A stretch of 12,999 nucleotides of DNA from Polynucleobacter meluiroseus (lineage in GTDB: Bacteria > Bacteroidota > Bacteroidia > Flavobacteriales_D > Crocinitomicaceae): positions 1 to 12,999 of the forward strand of contig CALQBB020000002.1 of NCBI GenBank assembly GCA_943328715.2, in the 5' to 3' direction. The translations under genes were made by a program, and so were the position numbers. Positions 7,888-12,999 of this stretch are shown piece by piece (positions within the stretch are counted from its first letter, which is position 1; each line of letters begins with the position of its first letter). Under the pieces are notes generated by a model. It was not told the DNA's origin. It worked only from the letters and a program-made list of their open reading frames with translations, and did not search any database.

Positions 7888-7910
7888 TTCGAGAATAATT
7901 CTTATTTTCG
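7881..7910 (+). promoter_or_regulatory. Candidate promoter of the acyl-CoA synthetase gene, with overlapping hairpin
   Basis: TTTG (7881-7884, inside the end of the SLC13 gene) and TATTTTCG (7903-7910) are separated by 18 nt and fit the Bacteroidota -33/-7 pattern with one mismatch in the -7 box. The box ends 19 nt before the ATG at 7930. A 9-bp stem with one G-T pair, arms 7890-7898 and 7902-7910 around a 3-nt loop, coincides with the box. It has no T-run after it, so it is not a convincing terminator for the upstream gene. Confidence 0.45.
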
Positions 7911-7929
7911 ATAACCTTAAAACTAAACC

Positions 7930-9693
7930 ATGATTACTGCTGAAAGACTTTTTGAAGTCCCTGATCATCAATTAAAAAATTATCCGAATTCAGCGATGTT
8001 TGTCACAAAAACTGCTGGAATTTGGGTTCCTATGTCAACGAGTGATTTTATTGAACGCACCATGAATGTAGCACGTGGATTAATTTCTATGGGCATTCAG
8101 GCAGGAGACCGCGTGGCGGTAGCGAGTTCGAATCGTGTGGAATGGAATATTTTGGATATTGCCGTTCAAAAAACAGGAGCGATTTTAGTTCCATTGTACC
8201 CGAATATTTCAGAAAATGACTACCGTTTCATTCTAAACGATTGTGCAGCGAAAATCTGCATCGTATCCAATCAAGAATTAGCCGATAAAATATCGAATAT
8301 ACGTAATGACGTTCCAAGTTTGGAACACTTATTCTCCTTTGACAAACTGGACTCTGTACCACATTGGTCGCACATTGAAGAGCAGCGTACGCACACGGAT
8401 GAAGATCTTGTTCATGACCGAATGAAAGATGTGAAAAATGAAGACCTTGTCACTATAATTTACACTTCTGGAACAACTGGGAATCCAAAAGGGGTAATGC
8501 TTTCTCATCAAAACTTGTTGTCGAACGTTGGAGCGTGTATCGAACCAATCCCAGCGGATAATCATTCACGTGTATTGACCTTTTTACCTATTTGTCATGT
8601 GTATGAACGCATGTTGCATTACCTCTACATGTATCTGGGTTGTTCCGTTTATTTCGCGGAGTCGATGGAAACAATCGGTGAAAACATCAAGGAGGTTAAA
8701 CCAGATGTTTTTTCAGCAGTTCCAAGATTGATTGAAAAGGTTTTTGATAAAATCATGGCCAAAGGTGACGAACTTAAAGGAATTAAAAGAGGACTGTTTT
8801 ATTGGGCATTAAACCTAGCTGAAAATTATGACAACGTTCATGCGACACCATTTTTTAAATTCAAATTGGGCATCGCTAGAAAGTTGATTTTTTCTAAATG
8901 GCAAGAAGCATTGGGTGGAAATGTGAAAGCCATCGCATCTGGAAGTGCGGCACTTCAGCCACGATTGGCACGCATCTTCCTTGCCGCAGATATTCCAATT
9001 TTAGAGGGATATGGATTAACAGAAACATCACCCGTAGTCACCGTTAATAATTTCGTTTCTGGAATCCGCATTGGAACCGTTGGTGCATTGATTGAAGGTG
9101 TGCAAGTGAAAATAGCAGAAGACGGAGAGATTTTGGTGAAAGGACCTAATGTGATGATGGGTTACTACAACAATGAAGAGGCGACGAATGAGGTGATGGA
9201 TAGTGAAGGGTGGTTTCATACGGGAGATATAGGTGAATTTCAAGAGGAAAAATTCTTAAAAATCACGGACCGTAAAAAGGAAATATTTAAAACGTCTGGT
9301 GGAAAATACATCGTTCCACAAGCGATGGAAAATCGTTTCAAAGAATCCCGTTTTGTTGAACAAATTATGGTCATTGGAGAGGGAGAGAAATTCCCAGCTG
9401 CTTTTGTCGTTCCTAATTTCGCTTTTGCGAAGGAATGGGCACATCGTCATGGTTTACAGTTCGAATCCATGAGCAACGAAGAAATCATCAAACAAACGGC
9501 GTTTATTGATCGAATGGATCAGGAGATTGCTGAAATAAATCAGGTGTTTGGAAATTGGGAACAGGTGAAGAAAATCGCCTTGCTTCCAGCTGAATTTACG
9601 ATTGATGGTGGAGAACTTACTCCAACACTCAAATTGAAGAGAAAGAAAATCCTAGAGAAATACCAAGAAGGATATCAGAAAATATTCAGCTAA
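7930..9693 (+). CDS. Long-chain fatty acid--CoA ligase (AMP-binding, FAA1-like)
   Basis: It activates long-chain fatty acids to acyl-CoA through an acyl-adenylate, using ATP and CoA, for phospholipid synthesis or beta-oxidation. At 587 aa it is normal for the COG1022-type synthetases. Motifs in order: the phosphate-binding loop IIYTSGTTGNPKGVMLSHQN (176-195), FLPICHVYER (218-227), the adenine-contacting YGLTETSP (361-368), GWFHTGDIGEF with Asp433 (427-437), TDRKKEIFKTSGGKYIVP (446-463) and the C-terminal LTPTLKLKRKKI with a candidate catalytic lysine (Lys568). There is no signal peptide; members are usually peripheral to the inner membrane. A candidate promoter directly before it and a strong terminator directly after it suggest that it can be transcribed alone, though read-through from the SLC13 gene (42-nt gap) is possible. 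Chain-length preference cannot be read from the sequence. Confidence 0.94.
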   Translation: MITAERLFEVPDHQLKNYPNSAMFVTKTAGIWVPMSTSDFIERTMNVARGLISMGIQAGDRVAVASSNRVEWNILDIAVQKTGAILVPLYPNISENDYRFILNDCAAKICIVSNQELADKISNIRNDVPSLEHLFSFDKLDSVPHWSHIEEQRTHTDEDLVHDRMKDVKNEDLVTIIYTSGTTGNPKGVMLSHQNLLSNVGACIEPIPADNHSRVLTFLPICHVYERMLHYLYMYLGCSVYFAESMETIGENIKEVKPDVFSAVPRLIEKVFDKIMAKGDELKGIKRGLFYWALNLAENYDNVHATPFFKFKLGIARKLIFSKWQEALGGNVKAIASGSAALQPRLARIFLAADIPILEGYGLTETSPVVTVNNFVSGIRIGTVGALIEGVQVKIAEDGEILVKGPNVMMGYYNNEEATNEVMDSEGWFHTGDIGEFQEEKFLKITDRKKEIFKTSGGKYIVPQAMENRFKESRFVEQIMVIGEGEKFPAAFVVPNFAFAKEWAHRHGLQFESMSNEEIIKQTAFIDRMDQEIAEINQVFGNWEQVKKIALLPAEFTIDGGELTPTLKLKRKKILEKYQEGYQKIFS

Positions 9694-9694
9694 C

Positions 9695-9725
9695 AAAAAA
9701 GGCCATCGTAAGATGGCCTTTTTTT
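9695..9725. terminator. Strong bidirectional intrinsic terminator
   Basis: GGCCATC (9701-9707) and GATGGCC (9712-9718) form a perfect 7-bp GC-rich stem with the 4-nt loop GTAA. The stem is flanked by six A on the left and seven T on the right, which extend it and supply a U-run on both strands. It begins one base after the TAA of the acyl-CoA synthetase gene and lies 17 nt beyond the stop of the convergent Lys/Cys-rich gene, so it should end transcription from both sides. Confidence 0.93.
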
Positions 9726-9742
9726 ATTCCATTAAAAATGGA

Positions 9743-9955
9743 TTAGTTTGCTTTTTTAGAACAACAAGATGATTGTTGTGTAGTCGAACAAGATTTCCCT
9801 TGTTGAGCAGAACAACAAGAACCTTTTTTCTTTTTCTTTTTTCTCTTATCGTCGTCTTTTTTGACAACTTCAGTTCCAGTTACTGCAGCATACGTAGTAG
9901 TCGCCATTGACCCAGCGTAAGTGAACAAAGCTAATGCTAAAAATACTTTTTTCAT
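9743..9955 (-). CDS. Small exported lysine- and cysteine-rich protein, 70 aa
   Basis: I recognise no named family. From the ATG at 9955 the product has 70 aa. Residues 1-23 form a clear signal peptide (MKKVFLALALFTYAGSMATTTYA, ending in a Tyr-Ala cleavage site), so it is exported. The mature part of about 47 aa has two halves: an acidic-then-basic stretch, KKDDDKRKKKKKK (32-44), and a tail with five cysteines in a symmetric pattern, CC (47-48), seven residues, C (56), seven residues, CC (64-65), amid Ser, Gln and Lys. Such a tail could bind metal, form disulfides or hold a cofactor; none is proven. The reading frame extends to a TTG at 9985, which I reject because it would precede the signal peptide and run over the candidate promoter. 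It follows psd by 31 nt and ends at the shared terminator. Confidence 0.8.
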   Translation of the reverse strand: MKKVFLALALFTYAGSMATTTYAAVTGTEVVKKDDDKRKKKKKKGSCCSAQQGKSCSTTQQSSCCSKKAN

Positions 9956-9974
9956 GATTTTTGATTTTATAAGG

Positions 9975-10003
9975 TAAATATACAAATTAATTCAATTCTC
10001 CAA
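9975..10003 (-). promoter_or_regulatory. Candidate promoter of the Lys/Cys-rich small gene
   Basis: The minus strand has TATATTTA (9975-9982), one mismatch from the -7 box TAnnTTTG, with TTG (10001-10003) 18 nt upstream inside the end of psd. The box ends 19 nt before the ATG at 9955, the same distance as for the two plus-strand promoters in this window. The small gene may therefore be transcribed separately from the psd operon as well as by read-through. Confidence 0.35.
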
Positions 10004-10649
10004 TGCGTGTTAATTTGGCTTTAACGACATCTCCAATAGCCACATCAATTTTTGTGCCTAATGGTAAATAAAGGTCAATGCGTGACCCAAATTTAATGAA
10101 TCCAAATTCTGAACCCATCTCTACAAATTGTCCTTCGGTCGGATAAAAACAAATTCTTCTTGCAACTGCACCGGCAACTTGTCGGAACAAGACTTCCTTC
10201 CCTGACTCATGTTCCACCACAACAGTACTACGTTCGTTGTCCGTGCTGCTTTTTGGATGCCAAGCAACCAAAAACAATCCTGGATGGTATTTTATGTATT
10301 TGACAATTCCTTTAATCGGATGATAATTGGCGTGAACATTCAGTGGAGACATAAAGATGGAAATTTGAATGCGACGATCTTTGAAGTATTCACTCTCTGT
10401 TGTTTCTTCAATGACAACCACTTTTCCGTCTGCTGGACACATAATATCGTTGGATACACCCTTACATGTTCGATTAGGAACACGGAAGAACTGAACGACT
10501 AATCCAAGTAAAACAAGGAAGCCAATTTGCAAGATCCAATAGACAATCGGACAACATGCACTCAAAAAATAATGTATTATCCCACTCAATAAAATGGTGA
10601 AGATTAAACTCCACAACATAATATTTTTACCTTCTCTGTGTAATGTCAT
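9987..10649 (-). CDS. psd: Phosphatidylserine decarboxylase, short (PSD-A type) pyruvoyl enzyme
   Basis: It decarboxylates phosphatidylserine to phosphatidylethanolamine, the main zwitterionic phospholipid, at the inner membrane. At 220 aa it is the short form, which lacks the long N-terminus of the E. coli enzyme. Residues ~12-55 hold two membrane segments (LWSLIFTILLSGIIHYF; then IVYWILQIGFLVLLGLVVQFF), followed by FFRVPNR, ICPADG-like MCPADGKVVVIEE (70-82), IFMSPLNVHANYHPI (98-112) and the processing site FIKFGSRIDLYLP. Self-cleavage between Gly188 and Ser189 would turn Ser189 into the pyruvoyl cofactor, giving a large beta and a short alpha chain of about 32 aa. The ATG lies 3 nt after the TAA of cdsA, so the two are cotranscribed. 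The partner phosphatidylserine synthase is not in the window. Confidence 0.95.
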   Translation of the reverse strand: MTLHREGKNIMLWSLIFTILLSGIIHYFLSACCPIVYWILQIGFLVLLGLVVQFFRVPNRTCKGVSNDIMCPADGKVVVIEETTESEYFKDRRIQISIFMSPLNVHANYHPIKGIVKYIKYHPGLFLVAWHPKSSTDNERSTVVVEHESGKEVLFRQVAGAVARRICFYPTEGQFVEMGSEFGFIKFGSRIDLYLPLGTKIDVAIGDVVKAKLTRIGELN

Positions 10650-10652
10650 AGT

Positions 10653-11474
10653 TTACCAAAATAAATAAATCATCGACCAACAATAAAAAAACGGAATCGC
10701 AAACAATGCCGCATCGAATCGATCTAATATGCCACCGTGTCCGGGTAGGATGGTGCCTGAATCTTTTATGTTTAAACTTCTTTTGAAAAGAGACTCCAAT
10801 AAATCTCCGAAAATCGCACAAGGGGCAATGATGATGGCAGAAACTACCCAGAATAAGGTTTCTCCTTCATTAATATACGTTCCAATAATGTATCCTAAAA
10901 TCAAAGTGAAGATTACTCCTCCAATGGTACCTTCCCACGTTTTTTTCGGAGAAATGCGCTCGAATAATTTATGCTTACCAAAGAGCCTTCCGCTGAAATA
11001 AGCAAAGGAATCATTAGTCCAAATCAACAAGAACATACCCACAACATGTGGCAGATAGGAAGTATTCCTCAAACTTAAGTCAATGCTTAAGTAGAATGGA
11101 ATAACGACATAAACAATACCGAAAACCAATACGGAAATATTGATTAAAGGATGTTCCTTTTTCGCCCAAAGTTCATTCAAAATCAAAGTGAAAAATAAGG
11201 GGAAAAGAATGGTGATGACAATGATTGGAAGATTGGCTAGACTAAGTCCTATTAGGAGAACATAAATGAAACAGCCAATGAAAATACCGATTTCAGAACT
11301 CACTTCAACAACCGGATGATTTTTAAACAACCGGTAAAACTCGGCAAGTCCTATGACCATGAATACCGAGAAAACAGCCATCTGCGCATACGGATGCCAA
11401 AGAATAGAACCAATGACAACAGTGCCAAAGATTGCTCCAGTAATGCTTCTTAATGCTAAATTACCTAAAGGCAT
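10653..11474 (-). CDS. cdsA: Phosphatidate cytidylyltransferase (CDP-diacylglycerol synthase)
   Basis: It makes CDP-diacylglycerol from phosphatidic acid and CTP in the inner membrane, the common precursor of phosphatidylserine and phosphatidylglycerol. 273 aa, normal for the family, with about seven or eight hydrophobic segments. The conserved C-terminal region is complete: TNDSFAYFSGRLFGKHK (153-169), ISPKKTWEGTIGG (174-186), GDLLESLFKRSLNIKDSG (223-240) and LPGHGGILDRFDA (243-255), matching the family signature with its KR, KD and DRFD residues. The start overlaps the last 14 nt of the upstream DUF2007-like gene, and psd follows after 3 nt. Its order upstream of psd puts two steps of phosphatidylethanolamine synthesis on one transcript. 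No upstream alternative start is needed; MPLGNLALRSITG is a typical beginning. Confidence 0.96.
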   Translation of the reverse strand: MPLGNLALRSITGAIFGTVVIGSILWHPYAQMAVFSVFMVIGLAEFYRLFKNHPVVEVSSEIGIFIGCFIYVLLIGLSLANLPIIVITILFPLFFTLILNELWAKKEHPLINISVLVFGIVYVVIPFYLSIDLSLRNTSYLPHVVGMFLLIWTNDSFAYFSGRLFGKHKLFERISPKKTWEGTIGGVIFTLILGYIIGTYINEGETLFWVVSAIIIAPCAIFGDLLESLFKRSLNIKDSGTILPGHGGILDRFDAALFAIPFFYCWSMIYLFW

Positions 11475-11661
11475 CGTTTAATCGTTTTTTCGCTTCGCTT
11501 TCAAACTCCGAAGTTACGTATATTTCAAAACTCCCGAAATCATTAAACATCGAATCCATTGTATTCCGTTCTTGAAATGGAATATCTAGGTCAGATAATA
11601 TCAGCTTCGCTTGAACGAAGGAATATTGCTCACGTGACTTGAAAACGAGTACTCTTTCCAA
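11461..11661 (-). CDS. DUF2007-like small protein (putative signal-transducing domain), TTG start
   Basis: 66 aa, probably cytoplasmic, with no signal peptide. The layout fits the DUF2007/PII-like small domain of Bacteroidota: a first strand (ERVLVFKS), a helix with the QAKLILSDLDIPF stretch, a short DSMFNDFGSFEIYV part in the position of the family's FGEIEIYV-like motif, and a last helix (EFESEAKKRLNDAF). The function of this family is unknown. The start is unusual: the in-frame stop upstream (11680-11682) leaves TTG at 11661 as the only standard start codon before residue 35, which lies one base after the ftsH stop TAG. A GGAGG sequence (11671-11675) sits 9 nt before it, inside the last codons of ftsH. 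The 3' end overlaps cdsA by 14 nt, so translation is probably coupled on both sides. Family assignment is moderate; the gene itself is well supported by context. Confidence 0.75.
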   Translation of the reverse strand: MERVLVFKSREQYSFVQAKLILSDLDIPFQERNTMDSMFNDFGSFEIYVTSEFESEAKKRLNDAFR

Positions 11662-11662
11662 A

Positions 11663-12999
11663 CTACTTTGCCTCCGTTTCTACGCTCTCGCTCTGATCTC
11701 CGCTCTCGCTCTCGTTCTCACTCTGAACTTCGCTCTCGTTCTCATTCTCGCTCTGAACTTCGCTCTCGCTCTGATTCTCGCTCTGAACTTCGCTCTCGCT
11801 CTGATTCTCGCTCTGAACCTCCGTTTGCTCTACTAATTCATCGCTTTCCCACTGTCTTTTTCCAAAAATGCGCTCCAAGTCTTCCTTAAAGATAACTTCT
11901 GTGGTCAACAACTGTTCTGCTAACGCATTTAATTTATCTTGGTTATCAGTCAATACCTGCAATGCACGTTGGTATTGTCCTTCGATTAATTTTGAAACTT
12001 CTTCATCGATGATGCGCGCAGTGTCTTCAGAATAAGGCTTCGTGAAAGAATCACGTCCTTGAGAATCGTAGTAAGAAATGTTTCCTACACGTTCGTTTAA
12101 TCCGTAAATAGAAACCATTGCATACGCTTGTTTGGTTACTTTTTCCAAATCACTTAATGCCCCAGTACTGATTTTTCCGAACGTTAATTGTTCGGCTGCA
12201 CGTCCACCCAATGCTGAACACATTTGGTCTAATATCTGCTCCGTAGTTGTAATACTGCGCTCTTCTGGTAAATACCAAGCGGCTCCAAGTGATTGTCCAC
12301 GGGGAACAATCGTTACTTTCACAAGTGGATGAGCATATTGGAGCATCCAAGAAATAGTAGCATGTCCAGCTTCGTGGAAGGCAATCGCTTTCTTCTCAAC
12401 TTTCGTGATGATTTTGTTTTTCTTCTCGAGTCCACCGACAATGCGATCAACGGCATCTAAGAAATCTTGTTTCTCTACAAACTTCTTGTTGTGTCGAGCG
12501 GCAATTAACGCTGCTTCGTTACATAGATTAGCGATGTCCGCACCGGAGAATCCAGGTGTTTGTTTCGCTAGGAAGTCGATATCCAATCCTTCTACCAGTT
12601 TCAATGGCTTCAAGTGAACTTGGAATATTTCTTTACGTTCATTTAAATCGGGCATATCAACGTAAATCTGACGATCAAAACGCCCTGCACGCATCAAGGC
12701 CGCATCTAATACATCTGCACGGTTGGTTGCTGCAAGAATAATTACACCGGAGTTTGTTCCGAATCCATCCATCTCAGTCAACAACTGATTCAAGGTGTTT
12801 TCACGCTCATCATTGGAATTGAATCCATTGTTTTTTCCACGTGCACGTCCAATCGCATCAATCTCATCGATGAAGATAATGGAAGGTGCTTTTTCTTTTG
12901 CCTGACGGAATAAGTCACGTACTCTTGATGCTCCAACACCAACAAACATCTCTACGAAGTCTGAACCTGATAAAGAGAAGAAGGGAACTTTTGCCTCAC
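11663..12999 (-). CDS. ftsH: ATP-dependent zinc metalloprotease FtsH (5' end outside the window)
   Basis: A membrane-anchored AAA+ protease that unfolds and degrades membrane and some soluble proteins. The frame is open to the window edge, so the transmembrane part and Walker A lie outside. Visible, in order from the edge: the pore-loop region SGSDFVEMFVGVGASRVRDL, Walker B IIFIDEIDAIG (12856-12880 region), NQLLTEMDGF, the second region of homology AATNRADVLD with the arginine finger RAGRFDR, then the protease domain with the zinc motif HEAGH (12362-12376) and the third zinc ligand Asp in GALSDLEK (near 12150). After ERIFGKRQW comes a tail of about 60 residues rich in Glu, Ser, Gln and Asn, built from ten-residue repeats of the type VQSENQSESE. 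Bacteroidota FtsH proteins often have variable hydrophilic tails. Stop TAG at 11663-11665. It is the first visible gene of the operon with the DUF2007-like gene, cdsA and psd. Confidence 0.97.
   Translation of the reverse strand, partial: EAKVPFFSLSGSDFVEMFVGVGASRVRDLFRQAKEKAPSIIFIDEIDAIGRARGKNNGFNSNDERENTLNQLLTEMDGFGTNSGVIILAATNRADVLDAALMRAGRFDRQIYVDMPDLNERKEIFQVHLKPLKLVEGLDIDFLAKQTPGFSGADIANLCNEAALIAARHNKKFVEKQDFLDAVDRIVGGLEKKNKIITKVEKKAIAFHEAGHATISWMLQYAHPLVKVTIVPRGQSLGAAWYLPEERSITTTEQILDQMCSALGGRAAEQLTFGKISTGALSDLEKVTKQAYAMVSIYGLNERVGNISYYDSQGRDSFTKPYSEDTARIIDEEVSKLIEGQYQRALQVLTDNQDKLNALAEQLLTTEVIFKEDLERIFGKRQWESDELVEQTEVQSENQSESEVQSENQSESEVQSENENESEVQSENESESGDQSESVETEAK
11701..11820 (-). 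repeat. 30-bp tandem repeat, four copies, inside the 3' end of ftsH
   Basis: Four 30-bp units run head to tail at 11701-11730, 11731-11760, 11761-11790 and 11791-11820. Units 3 and 4 differ at one base, units 2 and 3 at two, units 1 and 2 at three, so similarity increases toward 11820. A degenerate partial copy continues below 11701. Each unit encodes ten residues (type VQSENQSESE) and itself contains shorter six-base subrepeats (GAGCGA and GAGAAN on the coding strand). The unit length is a multiple of three, so gain or loss of copies would keep the frame. Confidence 0.95.

Noticed and set aside
9955..9985. Ten-residue extension of the Lys/Cys-rich protein from a TTG at 9985
   Set aside because: It would place residues before a textbook signal peptide and cover the candidate promoter.
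10209..10502. 97-aa plus-strand open frame inside psd
   Set aside because: It is antisense to psd and has no promoter, start signal or recognisable motif of its own.
11701..11820. Possible CRISPR array
   Set aside because: The 30-bp units are directly adjacent with no spacers and are in frame with ftsH, so this is a coding tandem repeat.
11639..11889. Two plus-strand open frames coding Leu/Ala-rich and Arg/Ser-rich repeats
   Set aside because: Both are opposite-strand readings of the 30-bp repeat at the 3' end of ftsH; they look striking only because the DNA is repetitive.

Overview
The window reads as ordinary chromosomal DNA of a Bacteroidota bacterium, most likely from the Flavobacteriales. 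The evidence is a type IX secretion (CHU_C, gliding-motility-type) C-terminal domain on a large exported protein, several sites matching the Bacteroidota -7 promoter box TAnnTTTG, an ftsH-cdsA-psd gene order, low-to-moderate GC, and few Shine-Dalgarno sequences. A Crocinitomicaceae/Fluviicola-like source is my guess and was not tested.

Layout. (1) 1-222 (+): the C-terminal end of an outer-membrane beta-barrel-like protein, overlapping by 4 nt the end of a convergent 790-aa secreted T9SS cargo protein (219-2591, -). (2) 2655-6119 (-): a tight three-gene run, transcribed as RlmI-type 23S rRNA methyltransferase, MATE transporter, then methionyl-tRNA formyltransferase (fmt), with junctions of 1 nt gap and 1 nt overlap. 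(3) A 126-nt divergent promoter region (6120-6245). (4) 6246-9693 (+): a small uncharacterised protein of 86 aa, an SLC13/DASS anion:sodium symporter, and a long-chain acyl-CoA synthetase, closed by a strong bidirectional terminator at 9695-9725. (5) 9743-12999 (-): transcribed as ftsH (5' end outside the window), a DUF2007-like small protein, cdsA, psd, and a small exported Lys/Cys-rich protein ending at the shared terminator.

How the genes fit together. cdsA makes CDP-diacylglycerol and psd makes phosphatidylethanolamine, so together with the membrane protease FtsH this block is membrane biogenesis and quality control. The acyl-CoA synthetase on the other side of the terminator activates fatty acids. 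fmt and the rRNA methyltransferase belong to translation. The 790-aa protein and the beta-barrel fragment belong to the cell envelope. All genes look intact. Three of the longest possible reading frames (fmt, rlmI, the Lys/Cys protein) begin at upstream TTG codons that I reject in favour of internal ATGs. The DUF2007-like gene is the exception: TTG is its only plausible start.

I found no mobile element, CRISPR array, tRNA, rRNA, defence cassette or clear new system. The points most worth a second look are the 30-bp tandem repeat that builds the acidic tail of FtsH, the small exported CC-x7-C-x7-CC lysine-rich protein, the TTG start of the DUF2007-like gene with GGAGG inside the ftsH terminus, and inverted repeats overlapping promoter boxes.
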